Shown: positions 16,477-24,646 of the stretch, one piece after another
Numbering within the stretch: position 1 is the stretch's first letter
Layout: each line of letters opens with the position of its first letter
NCBI GenBank assembly: GCA_964512045.1
Contig: CAZEJK010000011.1
Location: 1-48,143 of the forward strand
DNA length: 48,143 nt
Reading direction: 5' to 3'
From: CAZEJK01 sp964512045
GTDB taxonomy: Bacteria > Acidobacteriota > Thermoanaerobaculia > Thermoanaerobaculales > Sulfomarinibacteraceae
Notes under the pieces: model-generated
What the model was told of the DNA's origin: nothing
What the model saw: the letters and a program-made list of their open reading frames with translations, nothing else
Database searches by the model: none
Translations under genes and position numbers: made by a program

Positions 16477-17598
16477 ATGTTTGGAGGGGATCTGAGCGGC
16501 ACGAGTGACACCGCACAGCTCGCGGAGCTGTTCGAGGAGGCTCCGGATGCACTTGTGGTGACCGACCGGTTCGGCGAGGTGGTGCTCGCGAACCGCCGGG
16601 CTCGACGGTGGTTCGTGCCTGGAGATCGGCTCGCGGACCAGCTGCCGGAGGGCATCCTCCGGGCATTGGTAGCCGGAGATCGCCTCGGTCTTCGAAGCCA
16701 GCTTGCCAACCCGGATGGTAGCCTCTCCAAGGTCGATATCCGTGGTGCAGCGCTGTCCGGCGATCAGCTCGAGCTGTCGATCCGCGATGTCACGAACGAC
16801 GAGGAGCTGGAGCAGCGGGCTGCGGCGCTGCAGAAGACCGAGGCCGTGGGCGTGCTGGCAGCGGGTCTGGCACACAACGTCAACAATATGCTCGCCTCGG
16901 TGGTGGCGCACCTCGACGTGGCGCTGCTCAAGCTCGCCGGTCAGGAGCTGCCGGTGGTGGACTCAGCGCTGCACGCAGCGGTGCGCGGCATCGAGTCCGT
17001 CTCGGGCGTGGTTCGCAAGCTCCTGGAGGTGGCGCGCCCGGAGGCGCCAGAGCTGGAGCGGGTCGAGCTCGCGTCACTGTTGGAGCGCCAGCTCGAGCTG
17101 GTCCGTCCCTCTCTCGGTACCGAGATCACACTCGAAACGTCTCTTGAGGCGGGCCTGACAACACTGGTCGATCGTTCGATCTTCTCCAGCATCGTCGTCA
17201 ACCTGCTCGTCAACGCCCGCGATGCGATGCCCGACGGTGGGACCGTGTCGCTTGCGCTGAAGGGAGATGGAGTACAGCGGGCCACGTTGACGGTGAGCGA
17301 CTGCGGATGTGGGATCGCGCCGGAGCAACAGCAGAGGATCTTCGAGCCGTTCTTCACCACCAAGCGGCACGGTAGTGGTCTCGGTCTGTCGACGGTGCGA
17401 GCCGGAGTCGCGGCCCTCGGGTGGGACATCGAGGTGACGAGCGCGCCGGGTCGGGGAACCACATTCCGGATGATCGTGCCGCTGTCGGGCGCGACATCGC
17501 CGGTGCGTGGGGAACGGGCTCAGCGCGCGTTGGAGACGGAAGCTGGCAGCGCGTCCGCGATGGCGTGTCCGAGGTCTCGGCTGTCGAACGGCTTCTGA
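16477..17598 (+). CDS. PAS-domain sensor histidine kinase with an unusual H-box
   Basis: A 373-residue soluble kinase. A PAS-like domain (about residues 10-100, LFEEAPDALVVTDRFGEVVLANRRARRWF) is followed by a HisKA region with LAHNVNNMLASVVAHL; His133 is the predicted phosphoacceptor. The ATPase domain has NLLVNARDAMPDGG (N box), DCGCGIAPEQQ (G1), RIFEPFFTTK (F box) and GSGLGLS (G2). The residue after the histidine is Asn, where related kinases have Asp or Glu. No membrane segment is seen. The start is uncertain: ATG 16477 is used, but the frame is open to a TTG at 16378. The last 79 bases overlap the 3' end of the convergent hybrid kinase. The partner regulator is not adjacent on this strand. 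Confidence 0.85.
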   Translation: MFGGDLSGTSDTAQLAELFEEAPDALVVTDRFGEVVLANRRARRWFVPGDRLADQLPEGILRALVAGDRLGLRSQLANPDGSLSKVDIRGAALSGDQLELSIRDVTNDEELEQRAAALQKTEAVGVLAAGLAHNVNNMLASVVAHLDVALLKLAGQELPVVDSALHAAVRGIESVSGVVRKLLEVARPEAPELERVELASLLERQLELVRPSLGTEITLETSLEAGLTTLVDRSIFSSIVVNLLVNARDAMPDGGTVSLALKGDGVQRATLTVSDCGCGIAPEQQQRIFEPFFTTKRHGSGLGLSTVRAGVAALGWDIEVTSAPGRGTTFRMIVPLSGATSPVRGERAQRALETEAGSASAMACPRSRLSNGF

Positions 17599-19652
17599 AT
17601 GAAGCCGGCCGCGCCGCGATCGATCAGAGAGCTGATCTGCTCGTTGCGGGTGTAACCGGAGCACAGCAGGATCGGGACGTCCGGACGGATCGCTCGCAAG
17701 CGCTCGAACGTTTCGGCGCCGGACATCTTCGGCATGACGAGATCGAGCACGATCAGATCGAAGCCCTCGGGTGCGAGCTCGAGCTGGCGGATGGCGTCTG
17801 CACCGTCGACCGCCACCTGCGGCCGGTGGCCGATCGCGGTCAACATGTCGCCCGCGATGTCGCGGACGAGCTCCTCATCGTCCACAACCAGCACCCGCAG
17901 CTGTGACGGCTCATTGTGGATCTCTTGGGCGGCCGATCCTTGGGTGGCCGACTCGGGAAGCAGGACTGTGAACCTGCTGCCTTCGCCGGGCCGGCTCCAG
18001 ACATCGACGGTACCCCCGAGCTGGGAGACGGTGCCGTGCAGCGCCGCAAGGCCGAGGCCCGAGCTGTGGCCGAGCGGCTTGGTGGTGAAGAACGGCTCGA
18101 AGATCCGGCTCGCGACCTCCGGCGTCATCCCGGTCCCCGAGTCGCTCACGGTGATCTCCAGGTAGCCCCCGGTGGAGAGCTGCTGTCCCGTGGATCCAGC
18201 CGTTGCCGGATCGATTTGGCGGTTGCGAGTCGCGATCTTCATGACGCCACCGTTGGGCATGGCGTCGCGAGCGTTGAGCATCATGTTGAGGATGCCGTTG
18301 CTCAGCTGCTTGCGGTCTGCGTCCACCGTGTCCGGGGCCGCGGCGAGGTCGAGCTGGATGGTGATCCGGCGGTCGATGCTGCGTCGGATCAGTGCTGCCA
18401 TCTCCTCGATCAGCGCGTGGATGGAGAGCGGCTGCGGTCGGGAAGGGCTCTGCTGGGCGAACGCCAGCAGCTGCTCGGTGAGGTGGCTGGAGTGCCGGGC
18501 AGCGTCCCGGATGCTCCGCGCGTAGCGGCGGAGATCGGCGTTGGCCACGCGCAGCTCGAGGAGCTCGGCGTACCCGAGAATCGCCAGCAGCTGGTTGTTG
18601 AAGTCGTGGGCGACCCCGGCGGTGAGCTGCCCGATCGCCTCCATCGAGTCGCGCTGGCGGAGCTGCGCCTCGAGAATGGTCCGCTCACTGACGTCGATGG
18701 CCAGGGCGTAGATCAGCTCCTCTTCACCATCGGCGGTCGCGGACCACTCGAGCGTGCGGACCGAGCCGGTCTGGTCCACGATTCGGCAGCGGAGGGCGTT
18801 CACCGGCTCTCCGCACGCAAGACGATCGAGGGCGCCACGGGCGACAGCACGATCGTCGGGATGTACGAGCTGGTCCAGGCGGGTCTGCTGCAACGCCTCG
18901 GTATCGCGACCGATGAGCTCGAGCAGGGCTGGATTGGCCCGTTGGATCGTTCCATTCAGCCGCGTGATGCACACGAAGCTGTTTGCCTGGTTGAACAGCC
19001 GTTCGAGCGCTCGGCCGAGGCGTCGCGCGGACGAACGCGAGTGCTCGAGAGCGGCATCCGCCTGGCGGCGGGCGAGGGCAAGGCCGAGAGAGTTGCACAG
19101 CCCTTCGAGCTGCTCCACGTCGGTGCCTGAGAGTCGATTGCAGCTCCGGTAGGCGACCTGCAACAGACCGATGATCTCGTTCGCGGCCCGGATCGGGACC
19201 AGGGCCAGGGTTCGGAAACCGGCGCGGAGGCAGGTGGCTCGGACCGTCAGCGACGTATCCGCCGCGAGCTCTCGGGCCACCTCGGCGGTGTCGCTGGAGA
19301 TGAAGCTGCCGCCAGCGGTGAAGTAGGATCGAGCAGGGTCCGTTTGCCCGGTGAGAACGCGGCCACACAGGCACTCGGGCTCGCCGTCGCTACAGATGAG
19401 GTTCTCCTCCCCGACGAATCGCGGGTCGAGACCGCGTCTGACGAGGTACGGGTAGTCTGCGCCATCGAACCGGCGGATGGCCACGGCATCGCAGCCGAGG
19501 AACCGTTGCAGCCGGTCGATGATGTCTGCAAGCTGCCGTTCCACAGGACCATCGTGGTTGAGCCGGTCGAGGATCTCGCCGAGGAGTGCTAGCCAGCTCG
19601 AAGCGATTCCAGGCGGTTGGGAGTCAGGGTTCGTGCAGTGTGCGCGCTCCAT
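17520..19652 (-). CDS. GAF-PAS hybrid histidine kinase with receiver domain
   Basis: A 710-residue cytoplasmic hybrid kinase: GAF domain (about 35-200), PAS domain (about 215-335), HisKA with GVAHDFNNQLLAILGY and phosphoacceptor His349, HATPase with NMMLNARDAMPNGG, DSGTGM, FEPFFTTK and GLGLAA, then a receiver domain (about 590-705) with LIVLDLVMPK (Asp637) and QKPFD. The GAF domain has a Cys cluster (Cys87, Cys94, Cys96). ATG 19652 was chosen because AGAAGGA precedes it at eight bases; the frame is open 67 codons further up with no domain sequence. It diverges from the large kinase at 20058, and its 3' end overlaps the kinase at 16477 by 79 bp. No DNA-binding output is attached, so it probably works through a phosphorelay. 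Confidence 0.92.
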   Translation of the reverse strand: MERAHCTNPDSQPPGIASSWLALLGEILDRLNHDGPVERQLADIIDRLQRFLGCDAVAIRRFDGADYPYLVRRGLDPRFVGEENLICSDGEPECLCGRVLTGQTDPARSYFTAGGSFISSDTAEVARELAADTSLTVRATCLRAGFRTLALVPIRAANEIIGLLQVAYRSCNRLSGTDVEQLEGLCNSLGLALARRQADAALEHSRSSARRLGRALERLFNQANSFVCITRLNGTIQRANPALLELIGRDTEALQQTRLDQLVHPDDRAVARGALDRLACGEPVNALRCRIVDQTGSVRTLEWSATADGEEELIYALAIDVSERTILEAQLRQRDSMEAIGQLTAGVAHDFNNQLLAILGYAELLELRVANADLRRYARSIRDAARHSSHLTEQLLAFAQQSPSRPQPLSIHALIEEMAALIRRSIDRRITIQLDLAAAPDTVDADRKQLSNGILNMMLNARDAMPNGGVMKIATRNRQIDPATAGSTGQQLSTGGYLEITVSDSGTGMTPEVASRIFEPFFTTKPLGHSSGLGLAALHGTVSQLGGTVDVWSRPGEGSRFTVLLPESATQGSAAQEIHNEPSQLRVLVVDDEELVRDIAGDMLTAIGHRPQVAVDGADAIRQLELAPEGFDLIVLDLVMPKMSGAETFERLRAIRPDVPILLCSGYTRNEQISSLIDRGAAGFIQKPFDSRDLGHAIADALPASVSNAR

Positions 19653-19873
19653 GGGCGTCCTTCTCGCAAGATGGGAGTCGGTTTCCGGCGCAGAGGCCGT
19701 TGACCCGAGTACCGTAGCGAGTTCGTTCATCTGTTGCAATAGGTCAACACCTGAGCTCGACTGAGAAGGTGCCGACGGGAGAGTGTCGTTCCACGGAGCA
19801 ATAGGTCTGCTATGGTGGCACCTCCAGCGGGGTCGTGACCCAATCCGTTGCACGGCCTCAGGGAATGCCTGAC

Positions 19874-19897
19874 TCGGCGCACTCGTCAGTGCGCCGA
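19874..19897. promoter_or_regulatory. Perfect 10-bp inverted repeat with a 4-bp spacer
   Basis: TCGGCGCACT and AGTGCGCCGA are exact complements separated by CGTC. The site lies between the divergent kinase genes, about 100 bp upstream of the rightward promoter. It could be an operator for a dimeric regulator or an RNA hairpin; no T-run follows it in either direction, so it is not a typical terminator. Confidence 0.45.
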
Positions 19898-19999
19898 CTG
19901 CAAGGAGTCCGTATGGGGCCCGGCGCCGATGGTGGAGTGCGAGCAGCAGTCTATGCGCTCCGGTCGCGTCACGACTTGGTAAAGTCCGGGAATTCCTTG

Positions 20000-20028
20000 T
20001 TGTGCGGGGGACTTCTGGTTGCTAGCGT
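20000..20028 (+). promoter_or_regulatory. Promoter-like sequence for the large sensor kinase
   Basis: TTGTGC (20000-20005), a 17-bp spacer and TAGCGT (20023-20028), with TGC just before the -10 forming an extended -10. The start codon lies 29 bases downstream, with GGAG at 20045-20048 as its ribosome site. Confidence 0.45.
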
Positions 20029-20057
20029 GAAACCTGGGGGGAGTGGAGCCAACCGTG

Positions 20058-23000
20058 ATGAAGGCCGACGAGACAGGCGGAGCCTCCTCGTCCGAGGACG
20101 TGGCGCGGCGAGTCTTGGAGCACATCTCCGATGCGGTGCTCGTCTGCGACGATCACGGCAAGCTGACGTTCGTCTGCGCCAACGTCCGTCAGATCTTCGG
20201 CTGGACCGTCGACGAGGCGTTCCAGCGGGGCACGGTCGAGGCGCTTCTCGGCCCTTCACTGGTGGAGCCTTCCCTCCTCGCAGAGCGCGGAGAGATCACC
20301 AACATCGAGCGCGAGGTGGTCACACGCGACGGGACCTGCCGCCGCCTCCTCATTACCGTCCGCAGCGTGTCGATCGGACCCGGGACGATGCTGTTCGTGT
20401 GTCGCGACGTGACGCACATGCGGGCGTTGGAGGAGACGGTCCGTCACCAGGCGCAGCTTCTGAAGAGCGTCCGCGAGTCGGTGGTGGCGACTGATCTGGA
20501 AGGCCGGATCACCTACTGGGGGCCCGGCGCCGCCGAGCTGTACGGATGGTCTGAGAACGAGGCGTTGGGTCAGCATGTGGGGCTGATCGTCGAGCCGCAG
20601 AGCCTCGACGAGGAGCGTGCTCGAATCGAGGCGGTGCGCACGAACGGCTACTGGGAGGGTGTGTACCGGCAGCGCAGCCGAAGGGGAGAAGCGTTCTGGG
20701 CGGAAGCTCGGATCTCACTCGTCCGGGATGCGAACGGTCGCCCTGCGGGGCTGGTGGGGGTTGACCGCGACGTCACGGCGTTCATGGAGATGGAGCGTGC
20801 ACTTCGGCTGACCGACCGGGCGCTTCATGATCTCGTGTCATCCAAGACGGTGCATGCGAGGTTGGATCGGGTTCTTGCCGAGCTGATGGCGTTCTCCGCG
20901 AGTGAGGCAGGTGCGATCCGACTGATCGGCGAGGATGGTTCGATCACAGGGGAGTGCGGCGCGGGCTGGCCGCAGACGGTGTGCCGTCAGCTGGCTGATG
21001 CTGACGGGTCCCTCCGGTGTCCCTGCCGGACGGCGTATCGGGGCTCGGCATCGGCGTCCTCCACAGCATCTGGCACGTTCGTGGGGTGCACCCGGCAGCA
21101 GATCGAGGAGCAGTACCCAGAGGCGCAGCGACTGCCTGACTGCGCGCTCGGACGGTTCGAGTCGGTTGTCGTCGTGCCGGTACGGTGTCAGGGACAGGTG
21201 CGGGCGCTGATGTATCTGGCAGACCACCGTCCAGAGCGGTTCTCCGAGTCTGTGGTGGCCGGCGTCGAGCGGATCGCGACCGTCCTGGCGCTGTTGCTGT
21301 GCGAGCCCGATCTGTCGAGACGGCAGGAGCGAGACGTCGCAGTGAAGAGTCGGTCTGCACCGGTCCCGGAGCAGCTTCGTTCGGTGGTGCGCGCACTCCA
21401 CGACCCGGCGGCTCTGCTGGAGGCCGACGGTACGGTGCGCGTGGCCAATACGGCGTTTGCGAGCGAGCTCGGCGTGCCCGCCGACGAGATCGATGGGCGG
21501 AGCGTCCTGCCTCGCCTCGAGGCGCGTCAACGGCTCGTGCTCAGCGACCATCTGCACGCTGTGTGCACCGCCGGTGACCGGGTCCGCTGGGAGGACCAGT
21601 GGGGCGAGAGGCTCGTCGAGCTGTGTGCGACGCCGGTCGATACGGGCACGACGACGGTGTCCTGTCTGCTGACGTTGAGGAGCGACTCGGAGGAGCTGGC
21701 TGCTGAGCGGAGCGCCCGGGCGGCTCTGCAGGCGAGCCTTGACGGGATTCCGGATCCGGTGTGGGTCAAGGGGATGGACGGACGGCTGTTGGTGGTCAAC
21801 CGGGCGCTCTGTCGGATCTGGGGTCGTGGTCGCGACGAGCTGATCGGGTCGTCCATCGAGGGGCTGATGCCGAGGGAGGTGAGTGCGCGCTTCGAGGCGG
21901 AAGATCGAGCGGTGGCCGAGCGCGGGGAGCGGTTGGCGGTGGAGGAGCGGATCGTGGATGCGGCGGGCGACAGCGACTGGTACGAGACCGTCAAGTCTCC
22001 TGTCGTGGATCAGACCGGTCGCGTCATCGGCGCCTCCGGGATTGCCCGCAACATCTCGGCACGACGCGCGACGGAGAGCACGTTGCGCGAGCACGAGGCA
22101 CGGCTGCGGCGCACCGAGAGCTTCGTGCGAGGCCTTGCCGCAGCCGCCGAGGTCCTGATCGAGACGCACGGCCAGGTTCCGTACCAGAGGGTCGTGGAGG
22201 TTCTCGGCGCCGCGTCCCGGGCCTCCAGAACGTACGTGTTCCAGATACGGTTGGGCGAGCACGGGGAGGTTCTGGCCTCGCAGGTCGCAGAGTGGTGTGC
22301 GCCTGATGTGGCGCCACAGATCGACAACCCGAAGCTCCAGAACATACGGTTCGACACCCTGTACGCCCGCTGGGTTCGACTCCTGTTGGCGGGCGAGGCC
22401 GTTTCCGGAAGGGTTGCGGAGTTTCCCGAGGTGGAGCGGCCGATCCTGGAGGAGCAAGGGATCCTCGCGCTGCTCGTCCTGCCCTTGCGAGTGGACGGCG
22501 AGCTGGTCGGCTTCATCGGCTTCGACGACTGCTCCTCCGATGGGGGATGGGATGACGCCGAGCGTGAGTTTCTGGCAACCGCAGCGAACACCGTGTCCAC
22601 TGCGATCGAGCGTCATCGGGCACGAAGTCAGCTGGAGGCGGCGCACCATCTCCTGCGTCGGACGTTCGACGAGGCCCCGATCGGTGCGGCGATCGTGGCG
22701 CCCGACGGTGTCATCGAGCAGGTCAACGAGGAGCTGTGCGCCATGGTGCGCCGCAGACAGGGCGAGCTTGTCGGCTCGGGCTGGCTCGACCTCATCGACG
22801 TCCAGAGCCGGAGTACCATACGCTCCGTCATGCAGCACCTGACCAGTGGACGTTCGGATCACGCGCAGATGGAGTGCCGTCTGGTGCGTCGGGACGGAGA
22901 TCCGATCTGGGGACGGATTTCACTCCGTCTTCTTCGCGAGCACGGCCAGCCGTTGCGGTTTATCCCGATGGTGGAGGACATCACCGAAGGTGTGCTGGCC

Positions 23001-23714
23001 CGGAAGCAGCTTCAGGAAAGCGAGTCGCAGCTGAGGGCGCTCGCCTCTGAGGTGGCGCGGACGGAGGAGCGAGAGCGGCGTCGGCTGGCCTCCGAGCTGC
23101 ACGATAACCTCGGCCACGAGCTGGCGCTCGCCGCGATCCATCTCGACTCCGGTCTCCACCAGCTGCAGCCCACGAGCGAGCGGCAGCGCGCCGATCTGGA
23201 GAACGTGCGCGAGGGGTTGGCCCGAGCGATAACCAGCGTGCGCTCGCTGACCTTCGACCTGAGCCCGCCCGAGCTCTACCAGCTCGGGCTGCGCGCCGCT
23301 GTGGACTCGCTGGTCGAGCGGCTGGGCGCACGTTCGGAGCTCGCTGTCGACGTGATCGAGATCGGCGCACCTCGGAAGCTGAGCGACGACCTGCGGGCCC
23401 TCTGCTTCACTGTGGTCCGCGAGCTCCTCGTGAACGTGGTCAAGCACGCGGGCGTCAGCACCGCCGGGGTGGAGCTCCACTGGCGCGACAGCCGGTTGTC
23501 GCTGAAGGTCGTGGATCGGGGAGCCGGGTTTGCGCCGGAGATCGCCATGGGCTCGGGCTTCGGGCTGCTGTCGATGCGGGAGCGGCTCCATCTCCTGGGC
23601 GGTGAGATGCTGATCGAGTCGGCGCCGGGCGAAGGGACGGAGATCGCGGTGTCGGTGCCGCTCGATACGAGTGATACTCTCGAGGGTCGAGGAGGGAGGA
23701 CGGAGGACGCATGA
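20058..23714 (+). CDS. Multi-PAS/GAF sensor histidine kinase of the NarL type
   Basis: A 1218-residue soluble kinase with no membrane segment. Approximate order: PAS (15-125), PAS (130-250), GAF (275-430), PAS (435-545), PAS (550-670), GAF (690-860), PAS (865-980), HisKA_3 (1005-1075) and HATPase_c (1105-1205). The dimerisation helix reads ERERRRLASELHDNLGHELALA with phosphoacceptor His1015, and the ATPase has ELLVNVVKHAG, DRGAGF and GFGLLSMRERLHLLGG. The first GAF contains several cysteines (for instance CPCR near 320), which may sense redox or bind a cofactor. ATG 20058 has GGAG nine bases upstream; a GTG at 20043 is possible. The stop overlaps the response-regulator start (ATGA), so the two form a cognate pair. 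Confidence 0.93.
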   Translation: MKADETGGASSSEDVARRVLEHISDAVLVCDDHGKLTFVCANVRQIFGWTVDEAFQRGTVEALLGPSLVEPSLLAERGEITNIEREVVTRDGTCRRLLITVRSVSIGPGTMLFVCRDVTHMRALEETVRHQAQLLKSVRESVVATDLEGRITYWGPGAAELYGWSENEALGQHVGLIVEPQSLDEERARIEAVRTNGYWEGVYRQRSRRGEAFWAEARISLVRDANGRPAGLVGVDRDVTAFMEMERALRLTDRALHDLVSSKTVHARLDRVLAELMAFSASEAGAIRLIGEDGSITGECGAGWPQTVCRQLADADGSLRCPCRTAYRGSASASSTASGTFVGCTRQQIEEQYPEAQRLPDCALGRFESVVVVPVRCQGQVRALMYLADHRPERFSESVVAGVERIATVLALLLCEPDLSRRQERDVAVKSRSAPVPEQLRSVVRALHDPAALLEADGTVRVANTAFASELGVPADEIDGRSVLPRLEARQRLVLSDHLHAVCTAGDRVRWEDQWGERLVELCATPVDTGTTTVSCLLTLRSDSEELAAERSARAALQASLDGIPDPVWVKGMDGRLLVVNRALCRIWGRGRDELIGSSIEGLMPREVSARFEAEDRAVAERGERLAVEERIVDAAGDSDWYETVKSPVVDQTGRVIGASGIARNISARRATESTLREHEARLRRTESFVRGLAAAAEVLIETHGQVPYQRVVEVLGAASRASRTYVFQIRLGEHGEVLASQVAEWCAPDVAPQIDNPKLQNIRFDTLYARWVRLLLAGEAVSGRVAEFPEVERPILEEQGILALLVLPLRVDGELVGFIGFDDCSSDGGWDDAEREFLATAANTVSTAIERHRARSQLEAAHHLLRRTFDEAPIGAAIVAPDGVIEQVNEELCAMVRRRQGELVGSGWLDLIDVQSRSTIRSVMQHLTSGRSDHAQMECRLVRRDGDPIWGRISLRLLREHGQPLRFIPMVEDITEGVLARKQLQESESQLRALASEVARTEERERRRLASELHDNLGHELALAAIHLDSGLHQLQPTSERQRADLENVREGLARAITSVRSLTFDLSPPELYQLGLRAAVDSLVERLGARSELAVDVIEIGAPRKLSDDLRALCFTVVRELLVNVVKHAGVSTAGVELHWRDSRLSLKVVDRGAGFAPEIAMGSGFGLLSMRERLHLLGGEMLIESAPGEGTEIAVSVPLDTSDTLEGRGGRTEDA

Positions 23715-24355
23715 CTCGGGTCCTGATCGCTGACGACCATCGGCTGTTTCGCGAAGGGCTGCGCTCGCTGCTCGAACGCGAGGACGAGTTCGAGGTCGTC
23801 GGCGAGGCTGCCGATGGCCGTCAGGCGATCGCCATGGCCAGGGAGCTCGTGCCCGACGTCATCTTGATGGACCTCGCAATGCCGGGGCTGAACGGGATCG
23901 AGGCGACCCGACGACTGTGCGAGGAGAACCCGGGCTGTCGCGTCGTTGCGCTCTCGATGCACTCGAGCCGCAGCCACGTCATGCGAGCGCTCCATGCGGG
24001 CGCGTCGGGCTATCTCCTGAAAGATGCGGCGTACAACGAGCTGGCACGGGCGATCCGGGTCGTCCTGCGCGGTCGGGTGTACCTCTCACCCGAGGTGGCT
24101 GGAGGGCTGGTGGACGAGTACCTGCAGCGCCTCGTCGAGCAGGATGCGCTGAACGTCACGCTGACGCCGCGCGAGCGCGAGGTCCTCCAGCTCATGGCCG
24201 AGGGCGATGGCACTCGACAGATCGCCACCAGGCTCTCGGTGAGCATCAAGACGATCGAGAGCCACCGCCGCAACATCATGCACAAGCTGAACCTCCACTC
24301 CGTGGCCGAGCTGACGAAGTTCGCCATCCGTGAAGGCCTGACCTCGCTCGACTGA
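23711..24355 (+). CDS. NarL/FixJ-family response regulator
   Basis: A 214-residue DNA-binding regulator. The receiver domain (about 1-120) has the acidic pair Asp8-Asp9, phosphoacceptor Asp54 in LMDLAMPG, and the conserved Lys in YLLKDA. The C-terminal LuxR-type helix-turn-helix (about 150-212) reads LTPREREVLQLMAEGDGTRQIA and then VSIKTIESHRRNIMHKLNLHS. Its ATG overlaps the stop of the upstream kinase by four bases, so it is the likely phosphoryl target. It is the only stand-alone regulator in the kinase island, so the kinases at 16477 and 17520 might also feed into it. Target promoters are not identifiable here. Confidence 0.96.
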   Translation: MTRVLIADDHRLFREGLRSLLEREDEFEVVGEAADGRQAIAMARELVPDVILMDLAMPGLNGIEATRRLCEENPGCRVVALSMHSSRSHVMRALHAGASGYLLKDAAYNELARAIRVVLRGRVYLSPEVAGGLVDEYLQRLVEQDALNVTLTPREREVLQLMAEGDGTRQIATRLSVSIKTIESHRRNIMHKLNLHSVAELTKFAIREGLTSLD

Positions 24356-24417
24356 GCTCCGAACGCGGCCGTGAGCCGCAACCAGATCGGTTCTCCGGGC
24401 GTGCCGGTCCCACGGCT

Positions 24418-24636
24418 GCGGAGCAGTGAGCGTTGAGCGACTCCAGCACCCCACATCTTCAAAGAGGCGTGGAGCGATCGCCGGGGGCCGGAGAGCCGGG
24501 AACCGGCTGGCGGGGCCGAGATCGGGGCCTGGTCCGGTTCCGGGACTGCTCCGAGGCGTTTCCGTTCCTGCGAGCACACAGTCGGAGGGCGGGTGGGTGG
24601 TACTCAGAGCTGAGCACTCAGAGCTGAAAGCTCAAC
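24418..24636. repeat. Heptanucleotide arrays in inverted orientation around a 163-bp core (copy C)
   Basis: The right array (24602-24636) has five 7-bp units: ACTCAGA, GCTGAGC, ACTCAGA, GCTGAAA and GCTCAAC. It follows GGAGGGCGGGTGG, the same box that precedes the array at 113. The left array (24418-24438) read on the minus strand has units GCTCAAC, GCTCACT and GCTCCGC. The arrays therefore point away from each other. The element sits between the convergent response-regulator and ABC genes, 63 bases after one stop and 11 before the other. The core is GC-rich with inverted segments but has no credible gene; open frames in it look spurious. Confidence 0.6.
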
Positions 24637-24646
24637 CCCCGGGTTC

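Larger units (their letters stand above)
19653..20057. other. 405-bp divergent intergenic region between two kinase genes
   Basis: No credible gene is seen. The region holds a long perfect hairpin (19874-19897) and a promoter-like sequence reading right (20000-20028). Leftward promoter elements for the hybrid kinase are not obvious. Confidence 0.6.

Noticed and set aside
20838..22862. A 674-codon open frame on the minus strand within the large kinase gene
   Set aside because: It is the antisense of PAS/GAF/kinase coding sequence, has no domain-like sequence, and such shadows are expected in GC-rich genes.
24439..24601. Short open frames between the response regulator and the ABC operon
   Set aside because: No ribosome sites, no recognisable sequence, and they lie in the core of the repeat element.
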